From the NCBI RefSeq assembly GCF_900112285.1, contig NZ_FOKZ01000023.1, positions 1 through 64,000 of the forward strand: a stretch of DNA of 64,000 nt, written 5' to 3'. This document shows positions 7,407 to 16,794 of the stretch, in pieces. The stretch's first letter is position 1, and every line of letters begins with the position of its first letter. This DNA comes from Polaromonas sp. OV174. Its GTDB lineage: Bacteria > Pseudomonadota > Gammaproteobacteria > Burkholderiales > Burkholderiaceae_C. The notes beneath the pieces are model-generated. The model saw only the letters and a program-made list of their open reading frames with translations. It made no database searches and was not told the origin of the DNA. The position numbers were made by a program, and so were the translations under genes.

Positions 7407-8389
7407 GACAAGATGCTTTCTTGAGAAGTGGGTGCGTACAGATGGCAGGCGACCTGGGCCGATGCGTCGCCGGCCAGCGCCGCCAGCGGCGGGCGCAGGC
7501 TGTCGCAGCTGGCCAGGCGTTGCTTGCAGCGTGGATGAAAAGGGCATCCCGTTGGCGGATGTAGCGGATCGGGAAAAGACAGGCCCAGGCCCATGTCGGG
7601 AATGCCCAGGCCGGTTTCGGGTGTCAGGACCGAGGCGAGCAAGGCCTGTGTGTAGGGGTGGCGCGGCTGCTTGAACAGCGTTTCGGTGGCGGCCGTTTCC
7701 ACCACCCGGCCCAGGTACATGACGGCCACGTGCGTGGCGATGTGCTGGACCACCGCCAGGTTGTGGCTGATGAATACATAGGTCAGGTCGAACTCCTGGC
7801 GCAGCTCCATCAGCAGGTTGAGAATCTGCGCCTGAACGGAGACGTCAAGGGCGGAAGTCGGCTCGTCGCAAATGACGATTTCCGGCTTCATCACCAGCGC
7901 CCTTGCAATCGCCACGCGCTGGCGTTGTCCGCCGGACAGCTGACCCGGCGAGTTGTCGGCGTAGCGGGCGGGCAGGCCCACACGCTCGAGCATTTCCATG
8001 GCCTTGGCGCGCCGTTCGGCGGCCGTGCCTATGCCATGGACCTCTAGCGGAAAGGACACGATGGAGACGATGCTCTTGCGCGGATTGAGTGAGGAGTAGG
8101 GGTCTTGAAACACCGGTTGGACGCGGCGAGTGAGTTCGCGCCGGCCCAGCTTGGCGATGTCCTGGCCATCGATCTCGACCGTGCCGCTGCTCGCCGGCGT
8201 CAGGCCCAGCAGCATGCGGGCCAGCGTGGATTTGCCGCAGCCGGACTCGCCCACAATGCCCAGCACATCGCCGCGCGCCAGTTTGAGCGTGACGCCATTG
8301 ACGGCATGCAGGGTCTGGCGCGGCTTGAACATGCCGGCGTTGACGGTGAACGACCGGTTCAGGTCATTGGCTTGGATCAAGGCGGTCAT
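7403..8389 (-). CDS. Peptide ABC transporter ATPase (DppF/OppF type)
   Basis: The 328-residue protein has Walker A GESGCGKS at 47-54, the signature [15 protein letters not shown], Walker [12 protein letters not shown], and the C-terminal oligopeptide-transport extension with GCPFHPRCKQRLASC, whose cysteines can hold an iron-sulphur cluster in relatives. It would power peptide import together with the DppD-like partner. Start and stop overlap the neighbours by ATGA, so translation of the whole operon looks coupled. Confidence 0.93.
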   Translation of the reverse strand: MTALIQANDLNRSFTVNAGMFKPRQTLHAVNGVTLKLARGDVLGIVGESGCGKSTLARMLLGLTPASSGTVEIDGQDIAKLGRRELTRRVQPVFQDPYSSLNPRKSIVSIVSFPLEVHGIGTAAERRAKAMEMLERVGLPARYADNSPGQLSGGQRQRVAIARALVMKPEIVICDEPTSALDVSVQAQILNLLMELRQEFDLTYVFISHNLAVVQHIATHVAVMYLGRVVETAATETLFKQPRHPYTQALLASVLTPETGLGIPDMGLGLSFPDPLHPPTGCPFHPRCKQRLASCDSLRPPLAALAGDASAQVACHLYAPTSQESILS

Positions 8390-9372
8390 AGGCCCACTCC
8401 CTCTTGGTGGATGCAGCGCCAGCTGTGTTCTTCGGGCACGCCGTAGCTGGGGATTGGCCGCTCGCAGGCGGGCTGCACGTGCTCGCAGCGGTCGCGGAAG
8501 GCGCAGCCCTTGAGTTCGCCTATCAGCGAGGGCACCACGCCGGCAATGGTGCCGAGTTTTCCGCCCGCCGGGGTGCGACCCGGGATGGGGATGCAGCTCA
8601 TGAGGCCGGTGGTATAGGGGTGCCTGGGTGCCGAGAAAATCTGCTCGGCGCTGCCCGATTCGACCACCTGGCCGGCGTACATCACGCCGACACGGTCGGC
8701 AATGCGCGCCACCACGCCCAGGTCATGGGTGATGAGCACCATGGCCAGCCCCAGCTCTTTTTGCAGATTGGCCAGCAGGCGCAGGATTTGCGCCTGTATG
8801 GTGACGTCTAGCGCGGTGCTGGGCTCATCGGCGATCAGCAGTTCGGGCTCGCACATCAGGGCGATGGCGATCATGATGCGCTGGCGCAGTCCGCCCGACA
8901 ACTGGTGCGGGTACTGGCCCAGGCGTTGCGCGGCCGAGGCGATGCCGACCTTGTCCAGCAGTTCTATGGCGCGCTTGCGGGCCTGCTCTGCCGGCGCCTT
9001 CTTGTGGTGGCAGTAGTGCTCTATGAGCTGCTCGCCTATGGTGTAGGCGGGGTTGAGCGCCGTCATGGGCTCCTGGAACACCATGGCCATCTTGTTGCCG
9101 CGAAGGTCATTGAGGCGCTTGGATGACACCTGGTTGAGATCTTCGCCCAGCAGGGAGAGGGTTTGGGTCGTGCGCTGCGCCGCCTTGGGCAGCAGGCCCA
9201 TGATGGCCAGCGAGGTCATGGATTTTCCGCAACCGGACTCGCCTACCAGGCACAGCGTTTCACCGCGATGCACCTGGAAGGAGACATTGCGTACCGCGTG
9301 CAGCATGCCTTTGGGGGTTTTGATGTCGACGTTCAGGCCCTGAACGTCCAGCACCAGTTTTGGGTTGGTCAT
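8386..9372 (-). CDS. Peptide ABC transporter ATPase (DppD/OppD type)
   Basis: A 328-residue ATPase with Walker [10 protein letters not shown], signature [15 protein letters not shown], Walker [13 protein letters not shown], and the C-terminal [15 protein letters not shown] extension. It pairs with the following DppF-type gene. DppD and DppF chains differ in signature and loop details, and this one has the D-type sequence ..[18 protein letters not shown]. It overlaps the permease gene upstream by four bases. Confidence 0.93.
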   Translation of the reverse strand: MTNPKLVLDVQGLNVDIKTPKGMLHAVRNVSFQVHRGETLCLVGESGCGKSMTSLAIMGLLPKAAQRTTQTLSLLGEDLNQVSSKRLNDLRGNKMAMVFQEPMTALNPAYTIGEQLIEHYCHHKKAPAEQARKRAIELLDKVGIASAAQRLGQYPHQLSGGLRQRIMIAIALMCEPELLIADEPSTALDVTIQAQILRLLANLQKELGLAMVLITHDLGVVARIADRVGVMYAGQVVESGSAEQIFSAPRHPYTTGLMSCIPIPGRTPAGGKLGTIAGVVPSLIGELKGCAFRDRCEHVQPACERPIPSYGVPEEHSWRCIHQEGVGL

Positions 9373-10280
9373 GCGTCGGCCTTATCCTGGGGCGTCAGGG
9401 CTTCGTGCAGGCCGTCACCCGCCAGGTTGATGGCGAAGATGAGCAGGGCCAGCGCGCTGCCGGGAATGGCGATCAGCCAGAACGAGAAAAACATATAGGC
9501 CTTGGCTTCTGAAATCATCAGGCCCCACGATGGCAGCGGCGGCTGCACACCCAGGCCGAGGAAGGACAGCGAAGCTTCCAGCAAGATGGCGCTGGCCGCT
9601 TCCAGTGTGGCAATCACGATCAGGTGCGGCACCACATTGGGCAGCACCTCGCCCAAAATGATGCGCGTGGTGGAGGCGCCCGCGGCCTGCGCCGCGGAGA
9701 CGTACTCGAGCGAGCGAACCTGTTGGGTGGCGCTACGCATGACCACCGCGAAGCGATCCCACTTGAGCAGGCCGAGCACGGCGATGATGACCCACAGCGA
9801 GCCGCCCAGGATCGCCACCGTGGCCAGGGCCACCAGGATGACCGGCATGGCCAGCCGGGTGGTGATCATGAACGAGACGAGCATATCGGTCTTGCCGCCG
9901 AAGTAGCCGGCCAGCATGCCCATGGTGGTGCCTATGACGCCGGAAATGAGCGCGACGCTCACGCCTATCAGCAGGGAAATGCGGGCACCGTAAAACAGGC
10001 GGGAAAGATAGTCACGGCCGAGCTGGTCGGTGCCCAGAGGGTGCAGCCAGCTGCCCTTGTCGTACCAGAACGGAGGCACGGTGCGGTTGACCAGATCCTG
10101 GGTATAAGGGTCGTGCGGCGACAGCAAGGGCGCAAAGATGGCCATGAAGAGCATGGCCAGCAGCAGGCCGCCGCCGAACATGAGGGCCTTGTTGCGTCTT
10201 ACCCGACGAATCAGGACGCTGGTTTTTGACATGGGGTTCCCGACGGCAGGCCGTGAAGTGGCGAGTGTGGTGGTGTTCAT
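9369..10280 (-). CDS. Peptide ABC transporter permease (DppC type)
   Basis: This 303-residue inner-membrane permease has an N-terminal helix (KALMFGGGLLLAMLFMAIFAP), the periplasmic LGTDQLGRDYLSRLFYGAR segment typical of DppC/OppC, and the EAA loop SAAQAAGASTTRIILGEVLP that contacts the ATPases. It is encoded 3 bases from the DppB-type gene. Confidence 0.93.
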   Translation of the reverse strand: MNTTTLATSRPAVGNPMSKTSVLIRRVRRNKALMFGGGLLLAMLFMAIFAPLLSPHDPYTQDLVNRTVPPFWYDKGSWLHPLGTDQLGRDYLSRLFYGARISLLIGVSVALISGVIGTTMGMLAGYFGGKTDMLVSFMITTRLAMPVILVALATVAILGGSLWVIIAVLGLLKWDRFAVVMRSATQQVRSLEYVSAAQAAGASTTRIILGEVLPNVVPHLIVIATLEAASAILLEASLSFLGLGVQPPLPSWGLMISEAKAYMFFSFWLIAIPGSALALLIFAINLAGDGLHEALTPQDKADA

Positions 10281-10283
10281 GGT

Positions 10284-11201
10284 TCAGGCCACTCGGATGC
10301 GGGGGTCCAGCCAGGCGTTGGCGATGTCGGAGGCCAGCGTCAGCAGCACATAGATGCCGGAGAGCAGCAAGACGATTACCTGCATCACCGGGAAGTCCTT
10401 GTAGGTGATGCTTTGGTAGGCCAGGTAGCCTATGCCGTTCAGGGCAAAGATGGTTTCTATGACGACGGAGCCGCCGAGCAAAAAGCCCAGTTGCACGGCC
10501 GCCAGTGCGACCACCGGCACGATGGCGTTGCGCAGTGCGTGCTTGAAGATCACGGTGCTGACCGGCAGGCCTTTGGCCCGGGCTGTCCGGATGTAGTCGG
10601 CGCCCAGCACTTCAATCATGCCGGCGCGTATCAACCGCATGAAGGCCGGTGCCACGTAATAGCCCAGGGCAATGGCAGGCATGACGAAGTGTTGCCAGGT
10701 GTCGCTGCCCGAAACCGGAAGCATGCGCCAGGAGATCGAAAAAAGCATGATCAGCAACAGGGCGAAGAAGAAGTTGGGCAGTGCCTGCCCGAGCACGGCA
10801 ATGGCCAGGCACAGACGGTCTATCCAGCTGTTCTTGTAAATCGCTGCCAGCACGCCTAGCGGCACGGAAACCACCAGTGCCACACCCAGGGCGCAGATGC
10901 CTAGCAGCAAGGTCGTGCCCAGCTTGTCCATGATCAGCGGGCCGACGTCGGTCTTGAAATAGACCGAGGTGCCAAAGTTGCCGTGCACCAGCTTCCAGAG
11001 CCAGTCGGCATATTGAATCGGAATCGGACGGTCCAGGCCATAGGTTTGCCGGACCATGTCTATATCGGCCTGCCTGGCCCCCTCGCCCGCGAGGGCGACG
11101 GCGGGGTCGCCCGAGAGATGCAGCAAGAGGAAGGCAAGTATGGAAACCGTGAAGGAAACCAGGACCGCCAACCCCAAGCGTTTGAGTACGTAAACGAACA
11201 T
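10284..11201 (-). CDS. Peptide ABC transporter permease (DppB type)
   Basis: This 305-residue permease begins with the typical MFVYVLKRLGLAVLVSFTVS helix and has the family periplasmic segment YGLDRPIPIQYADWLWKLVHG and the EAA loop RTARAKGLPVSTVIFKHALR. It forms the channel heterodimer with the DppC-type protein. It follows the receptor gene after 16 bases. Confidence 0.93.
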   Translation of the reverse strand: MFVYVLKRLGLAVLVSFTVSILAFLLLHLSGDPAVALAGEGARQADIDMVRQTYGLDRPIPIQYADWLWKLVHGNFGTSVYFKTDVGPLIMDKLGTTLLLGICALGVALVVSVPLGVLAAIYKNSWIDRLCLAIAVLGQALPNFFFALLLIMLFSISWRMLPVSGSDTWQHFVMPAIALGYYVAPAFMRLIRAGMIEVLGADYIRTARAKGLPVSTVIFKHALRNAIVPVVALAAVQLGFLLGGSVVIETIFALNGIGYLAYQSITYKDFPVMQVIVLLLSGIYVLLTLASDIANAWLDPRIRVA

Positions 11202-11217
11202 GGGGGCAGCTTCCTGT

Positions 11218-12783
11218 TTACTTCTTCCAGCTCATTTCCCAGAAGCGCACGAGCTCATCCGGGTAGGGCTTGAAGGCGACATCCTTTTGCGCGACGTAAT
11301 AGACCGGCAGCGACCACAGTGGAACGGCGTAGGCCTTGTCGGCGATCAGGTTCAAGGCTTTTTTGTAGTACTCCTTGCGTGGCGCGGTGTCTATGGTGTG
11401 ATCGCCTTTTTCCAGCAGGTCACGCACTTCCGGGTCGCGGGTGATGTCGTCGCTGCCGAAGCCGAAGTACACCGGTGTCGAGGCGGAAACATCATTCACC
11501 AGATTGGAGGCCCAGGTCTGGTGCGTCAGGCCGGCCTTGTTGGCGCGGATCATGTCGCGCATCGCGGCATATTGCAGATAGCTCAGCTTGGGCTTGATGC
11601 CCACGGCCTGCAGGTAGTTGATGATGGCTTCCGTTTGCTGGCGCTCCCGATAGGCCACGATGTCAATGCTGAAGCCGTTGGGGTAGCCGGCCTCGGCCAG
11701 CAGCTTTTTCGACAGCGCTGGGTCGTAGTTGTAGACGGTGGCGCCTTCCTCGGTGCAAGCGGTCTGCGAGGGCGTGCACATGGTGTTGAGCAGTTCTGAG
11801 CCCTGGCCAACGATGTTCTTGATGATGGCCTTGCGATCAATCGCGTGCGCAATGGCCTTGCGGACACGGACATCCTTGAGCTCGGGCGATGGCGTGCCTT
11901 CCTGGATGTTCATTTGCATGAACACGATGCGCATGGTGTTGCCGCTGACCACCTGCACGGATGGCACAGATTTCAGCTGATTGGCCTGGTCTTGCGGCAC
12001 GTGCATGATGAAGTCCGCGCCACCTGAGATGACTTCGGCCATCTGTGTCTGACGGTCGGGGATGAAGCGGACCTGGACCTTGCCTATGGTCGGCTGTACC
12101 TTGGGCGAGTCCTTGAAATAGTTGGTATTTTTTTCCAGCGTGATGGACTTGCCTGGAATGTATTCCGCGACCTTGTAGGGTCCGGTGCCCACGGGCTTGG
12201 CGTTCATGCCGCTGGGGCCGACTTCTTTGTAGTATTTGGCGGGATGGATGGCGACGGTGGTGGACAGGTATTCCTTGGCGCCGGGGAAGGGCTTCTTGCT
12301 GATCACGCGGACCTTGTACTTGCCCAGCTTTTCGACCTTGTCGATCCAGCTGACATTTTGCTGGGTGACCGCCTTGTTCTTGGGGTCGGCCACGAAGGTC
12401 AGCGTGTAGACCACAGAGTCCGCGTCGAACTCTTCGCCGTTGTGAAATTTCACGCCTTCGCGAAGCTCGAATTCCAGCGTCTTGTCATCAATCTGCTTCC
12501 AGCTCTTGGCGAGTTGACCTTTGTACTCGTTGGTCATCGGGTCGCGATACAGCAGGGTGTCCCAGACGTTAGCGGCAATGATGACGCCAATGCGGACATT
12601 GTTGAAGTAAGGGTCGACGCTTTCGGGGGCCTGGTCGTAGGCCATGCGAAGGGTGTCACTTTTCTTGTCCGCCAGCGCCGGGCTGCTCAAGGAGAAAAGC
12701 CCCGCCGCTAACAGGCAGGCCGAAACGGCTTTCATCGCATGCCGAGTGAGTTGCTGTGAAACGCGTGCGTGGGGTTTTCTCAT
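11218..12783 (-). CDS. Peptide ABC transporter substrate-binding protein (SBP family 5)
   Basis: A 521-residue periplasmic receptor of the DppA/OppA family. A Sec signal peptide follows a basic stretch (MKAVSACLLAAGLFSLSSPALA), then LRMAYDQAPESVDPYFNN and GPYKVAEYIPGKSITLEKN mark family 5. The ATG at 12783 has AAAGGAAA about 8 bases upstream. It is the first gene of an operon receptor-permease-permease-ATPase-ATPase-peptidase. Family members carry peptides, but also opines, nickel and glutathione, so the ligand is not certain. Confidence 0.92.
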   Translation of the reverse strand: MRKPHARVSQQLTRHAMKAVSACLLAAGLFSLSSPALADKKSDTLRMAYDQAPESVDPYFNNVRIGVIIAANVWDTLLYRDPMTNEYKGQLAKSWKQIDDKTLEFELREGVKFHNGEEFDADSVVYTLTFVADPKNKAVTQQNVSWIDKVEKLGKYKVRVISKKPFPGAKEYLSTTVAIHPAKYYKEVGPSGMNAKPVGTGPYKVAEYIPGKSITLEKNTNYFKDSPKVQPTIGKVQVRFIPDRQTQMAEVISGGADFIMHVPQDQANQLKSVPSVQVVSGNTMRIVFMQMNIQEGTPSPELKDVRVRKAIAHAIDRKAIIKNIVGQGSELLNTMCTPSQTACTEEGATVYNYDPALSKKLLAEAGYPNGFSIDIVAYRERQQTEAIINYLQAVGIKPKLSYLQYAAMRDMIRANKAGLTHQTWASNLVNDVSASTPVYFGFGSDDITRDPEVRDLLEKGDHTIDTAPRKEYYKKALNLIADKAYAVPLWSLPVYYVAQKDVAFKPYPDELVRFWEMSWKK

Positions 12784-13155
12784 GGTCAGTTTCCTTTTTT
12801 GAGCTTGACTTCAGGACTTGAATTGCTAGCGACTTTGGTTTTGTATGCAGTTTGTCCGGACTCTTTAATCACATCCATAACTATTTTTATAGGGAAATGG
12901 AGCGTGTGAATGGGGTCGTGCCAATTTTGTATTTTGTGTACACTTATTTGAAACAGAGAGAGGGCTTTCCCTAGCGATGCGCTGCAGAGCCAGTCGCAAG
13001 TGTGTGATGGCCAGCTTCGGGCGGCTTGTCGCCTGGCTTTTTTCGCCAAAAGCCGCGTCATCGATGGCCTATGCGCCATGCCTCCCGAGTCGGCGAAACG
13101 AGTGCGGTCCAACGGATTTTCATTCACCTAAAACGAAAAACGGAAGAGAGTTTTC
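12784..13155. promoter_or_regulatory. Divergent promoter region of peptide importer and serine hydrolase
   Basis: This 372-base stretch separates the divergent receptor and hydrolase genes and shows no credible gene. It is more AT-rich in its centre. At 12927-12943 it has TTGTATTTTGTGTACAC, nearly the same as two sites flanking the GntR/FCD gene start region at 56385-56472. A further TTTGTATGCAG-like half site lies near 12839. These are candidate regulator sites; no sigma-70 promoter stands out. Confidence 0.5.
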
Positions 13156-14208
13156 ATGAGAGACAAAGTGCTAGAGCAGGCGGTTCAGTTTTCCATTGAT
13201 CATGAAAGCACCTGGGATAGGGACGTCACAGAAAACTGGGGCGTGCATCGGCATGATCCACATCCCTGGAACCGTTTGCTGGGTCCGGTTCATGCCCGTG
13301 GACCGGTTTCCGGAACCATCATGCTGCGGGGTGAAAAACTGCGCTCCTGGGGTGAGCCGCAACGCGCAGACCTGACCTTTAGCGTGGCCAAAACCTACCT
13401 CGCACTGCTGGCCGGCGTCGCCCATGATCAGGGCCTGTTGCCCGATGTGGATGAGCCCATTGGCAAGCGTGTTCCTGGCATCGGGTTTGACGACGGCGCC
13501 AATGCGCAGGTCACCTGGTCGCAAATGCTGCAGCAAACCAGCGAGTGGGGCGGTAGCTACTTCGGTCTGCCGGATCAGGCGGATCACTACCGCGCGGTGA
13601 CATTCGGGGTTCCGCCTGATGGCAAGAAGGGGGATCTGCGTCCCTTGGCGGCGCCAGGCACTTACTGGGAATACAACGATGTGCGGATCAACCAGTTATC
13701 GCTGGCATTGCTCCATCTGTTTCAGCGGCCCTTGCCTGATGTTTTTCGCGAGTTCATCACGCGGCCTGTGGGTGCGACTGAGAACTGGCGCTGGGTCGGC
13801 TACGACAAGGCCTGGGTCGAGATTGCCGGTCAGCGCGTGCAATCGGTGCCGGGGGGCACGCACTGGGGCGGCGGGCTGTCGATTTCCAGCGAAGACCAGG
13901 CGCTGATCGGACAGATGCTTCTCAATGAGGGACGGGCCAACGGGCGGCAGATTCTGTCTTCTGCCTGGCTGCGGCGCATGCAAACACCTTGCGCGCTGGC
14001 GCCGTATTACGGTTACCTGATCTGGCTCAATCATGAGCGCAAGATGTTTCCTAGTCTGCCTGCGAGCAGCTATTTCGCGGTGGGGGCCGGTAGCTCATTC
14101 ACCTGGATCGAGCCCGAGCGGCAAATGGTCGTGGTGGTGCGATGGCTCAACTCCGCGCATGCCGACGAATTTTTCGGCCAAGTACTCAAGGCCGTAGATT
14201 CGCAGTAG
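13156..14208 (+). CDS. Beta-lactamase-fold serine hydrolase
   Basis: This 350-residue cytoplasmic protein (no signal peptide) belongs to the class C beta-lactamase/esterase superfamily. It has the nucleophile motif SVAK at 76-79, the YxN element as EYND with Y173 and N174, and a later HWGGGL segment in the place of the KTG/HxG motif. Members cleave esters, D-amino acid peptides or small amides. It is divergent from the peptide importer and M20 peptidase, so a role in processing imported peptides is a fair inference. Its last 23 bases overlap the convergent ligase gene. Confidence 0.87.
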   Translation: MRDKVLEQAVQFSIDHESTWDRDVTENWGVHRHDPHPWNRLLGPVHARGPVSGTIMLRGEKLRSWGEPQRADLTFSVAKTYLALLAGVAHDQGLLPDVDEPIGKRVPGIGFDDGANAQVTWSQMLQQTSEWGGSYFGLPDQADHYRAVTFGVPPDGKKGDLRPLAAPGTYWEYNDVRINQLSLALLHLFQRPLPDVFREFITRPVGATENWRWVGYDKAWVEIAGQRVQSVPGGTHWGGGLSISSEDQALIGQMLLNEGRANGRQILSSAWLRRMQTPCALAPYYGYLIWLNHERKMFPSLPASSYFAVGAGSSFTWIEPERQMVVVVRWLNSAHADEFFGQVLKAVDSQ

Positions 14209-15325
14209 CGCGCCCTCTGAACAGCTCTGCTGACTGCCGTATCACTTCGGCCAGCAGGCGTTCTTCGCCCTGTTTTTCGCGCAGCCAGCGGGCATCGTTG
14301 TCGGCACGGTCCACGCTGCTGCGCAGCAGGTGAAGCGAGGAGCTGGCGCCTACGCTGGCGGCATGGCGATCGATCTGGCTCATGGTCATCAGGATGTGCT
14401 CGCGTAGCGGCATATGGCTGCCGGTGGCCGGGTCCACATAGACCGCGTCCAGGCCGAAGCGGCAGGCCTGAAAGCGGTTATAGGTATAGACCAGGTAGTC
14501 GTCCTCGGTCGGTATGAAGGGCTGCTCACTCATGAACCACGAGGCCAGCGACTGCACGTAGCCGGACAGCGCGGCGGCGCGCTCGACGGTCAGTGGCGTG
14601 TCGAAGACACGGATTTCTATGGTGCCGAATTCGGGCTTGGGCCGGATGTCCCAGTAGAAGTCCTTCATGCTCTTGACCACGCCGGTTCGCGTCATCTTGT
14701 CGAAGTAGACCGTGAACTCGTCCCAGGTCAGCGCAAAGGGTGCCCGACCCGAGAGGGGAAAGGCAAATACCGAGTTGAGCCGCGCCGAGTCAAAGGCCGT
14801 GTCCTGGCCCTGCACATAGGGGCTGGAAGCGGACAGCGCGATGAAGTGCGGAATGTAGCGCGACATGCGGTGCAAGGTCAGCAGCGCGCTGTCGGCATCC
14901 GGGCAGCCCACATGCACATGCTGGCCAAAAATCGTGAACTGCTTGGACAGGTAGCCGTAGAGCTCGGACAGCTCGCGAAAGCGCGGCTTGTCGTAAATGC
15001 GGCGCTCGTGCCACTGCTGGAAGGGATGGGTGCCGCCGCCGACCACGGCAATATTGAGCTTGTCGGCGCTTTTGACCAGCGCATCGCGGATTTGCGAGAG
15101 CTGGCCCAGCACTTCGGAAGACGACTGGCAGACGCCGGTGGAGACTTCAATCATGCTTGAGGTCATCTCTGGCACCACGGCGCCGGGCAGCGGGATTTTT
15201 TTCATCAGGCGCAGCATGTCCTCGGCATAGGGCGCCAGGTCATAGTCGTGGGTGTTGACGAGCTGCAGCTCAAGCTCCACACCCAGCGATAGGGCGGCAG
15301 ATTTATGGAAGGGTTCAAGACTCAT
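14186..15325 (-). CDS. ybdK: YbdK-type carboxylate-amine ligase (GCS2 family)
   Basis: This 379-residue enzyme belongs to the glutamate-cysteine ligase 2 family, ATP-dependent formers of gamma-glutamyl-type amide bonds; YbdK itself has only weak such activity. Seen are [11 protein letters not shown] (metal-binding glutamates), [33 protein letters not shown] and [13 protein letters not shown], all in order. Its start overlaps the end of the antiporter gene by 11 bases, implying one transcript. Confidence 0.88.
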   Translation of the reverse strand: MSLEPFHKSAALSLGVELELQLVNTHDYDLAPYAEDMLRLMKKIPLPGAVVPEMTSSMIEVSTGVCQSSSEVLGQLSQIRDALVKSADKLNIAVVGGGTHPFQQWHERRIYDKPRFRELSELYGYLSKQFTIFGQHVHVGCPDADSALLTLHRMSRYIPHFIALSASSPYVQGQDTAFDSARLNSVFAFPLSGRAPFALTWDEFTVYFDKMTRTGVVKSMKDFYWDIRPKPEFGTIEIRVFDTPLTVERAAALSGYVQSLASWFMSEQPFIPTEDDYLVYTYNRFQACRFGLDAVYVDPATGSHMPLREHILMTMSQIDRHAASVGASSSLHLLRSSVDRADNDARWLREKQGEERLLAEVIRQSAELFRGRATANLRP

Positions 15326-16574
15326 GGACAGGTCCTGTGGCGGGGCCGCGCGTCAGCGGCTCCCAGGGTTTGGAACTTTCGCCGGCGCGATAAATGGAGA
15401 CGGTGGCCAGCACGGCCCCCAGCACCTCCATCAGCAAGATGGCGGGCAAGGCGATGCTGGCAATCTGCCGGCCCAGTGGCCCGGACGCCGCCACATACTG
15501 GGACACCAGCAGCAGCGCCACCGAGGACATGGGCGACATGGCGCAGCCTACCCACAAGGCCTGCTTCCAGCTGGTGCCGCTGCCGACATTGCCCAGCGCC
15601 ACGCCGGCAATCTTGGCCAGCATGCGGGCCACCACCAGCGCCACTACCAGGCTGAGCACGGAGCGGCTCCAGTCGGCCTGCGCGGCGACTACCGACACCA
15701 GCACAAACATCAGCATGGTGAGCATGGACGAGGCGGTGCCCATTTGCCGTGGCCATGACCAGGGCCGTGGATTGAGCTGCTTGAGCAGCATGCCGCCCAG
15801 CAGCGCCGCCAGCGGCGCCGAGCCGCCAAAGTTGGCCGCCAGCGCGGCACCTGCCGCGATCAGCGCGAGCAGCAAGATGGCGGTGTTCTCGCTGGTCGGA
15901 CTCATGACACGCAGCGCGGTGCGCAGCGTGAGGGCCAGCACCGCCCCCACCACCACTGACATGCCCAGCACCACCAGCACCGGGTAGAGCGTGCTGCTCA
16001 AGCCCGCCTCGCCGCGCGGCATCATGCCGGCGCGGGCGCTGCACAGTGTCAGTGCGTACAGGGTGCTCAGGGTGGAAAGTACCAGGGCCCGCTCGGTCAC
16101 CGGGCCGGCGGCCCGCGTGTCTATGGCGACGCGCGACAGCACCGCCGGCGAGGCGGCCATGGCCAGCAGCGCCAGCGATTCGGCAACCACTTCGCGCACG
16201 CCCATCAGGCCCATCAGCCAATACACCAGCAAAAAGGTCAGCGTCGATTCGGCCAGGCTTTGCACCAGCACCATGGGGTTGTGGCGAAACCAGCGCAGGG
16301 GAATGCGGCCGCCGGCCTCGAACAGCACCACGGCCACGCCCAGCTCCAGCAGGAACAGCCCGGTGCCCTGCAGCGGCCAGGCGGCGCCGGTGAAACCGGC
16401 CAGACCGGCGAAGGCGCCGACCGCCGAATAGCCAATCACCTTGGGCAGGCCGCTGTAGCGGTTCACAAGATGGCCGGCTGCGGCGGCCAGCGCCAGCAAG
16501 ATGGACCACTGCACAGTGGGTAATCCGGCCGATGGTTTGACCCATTCAGCCCAGATGGCCAGGATGTCGTTCAT
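15315..16574 (-). CDS. CPA2-type cation:proton antiporter
   Basis: This 419-residue integral membrane protein has about twelve hydrophobic segments and the CPA2/Kef-like features [21 protein letters not shown] and a long central [17 protein letters not shown] helix-break. No TrkA-N nucleotide-binding domain follows, so it is a bare exchanger domain. It probably exchanges Na+ or K+ for H+. It is the upstream member of a pair with the carboxylate-amine ligase; gamma-glutamyl compounds regulate Kef systems in other bacteria, which makes this pairing noteworthy. Confidence 0.83.
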   Translation of the reverse strand: MNDILAIWAEWVKPSAGLPTVQWSILLALAAAAGHLVNRYSGLPKVIGYSAVGAFAGLAGFTGAAWPLQGTGLFLLELGVAVVLFEAGGRIPLRWFRHNPMVLVQSLAESTLTFLLVYWLMGLMGVREVVAESLALLAMAASPAVLSRVAIDTRAAGPVTERALVLSTLSTLYALTLCSARAGMMPRGEAGLSSTLYPVLVVLGMSVVVGAVLALTLRTALRVMSPTSENTAILLLALIAAGAALAANFGGSAPLAALLGGMLLKQLNPRPWSWPRQMGTASSMLTMLMFVLVSVVAAQADWSRSVLSLVVALVVARMLAKIAGVALGNVGSGTSWKQALWVGCAMSPMSSVALLLVSQYVAASGPLGRQIASIALPAILLMEVLGAVLATVSIYRAGESSKPWEPLTRGPATGPVHES

Positions 16575-16794
16575 AGGGAGTTTTCTCCATGAGCAGAATT
16601 TCTGCCGCCACGCCTGCGGGAGGCGGGGGCATTAAGGATTCGTCAGCATTATTGGCCAGGCGCTGCTGACGATCGGGCAACAACAGGGTTGTCCAGTTAC
16701 TCTAGCGTCAGTGCGCCAGCCGGGCTGTAGGACAAATCCGAAAAATCCCGCGCCCCGGCCGTGCTTGGCCCTGACCGATGCAGTCGCGCCGGTT

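Noticed and set aside
12786-13127. A 113-residue minus-strand frame in the divergent promoter region
   Set aside because: Low-similarity sequence with no start signal, overlapping the regulatory region; taken as a chance frame.
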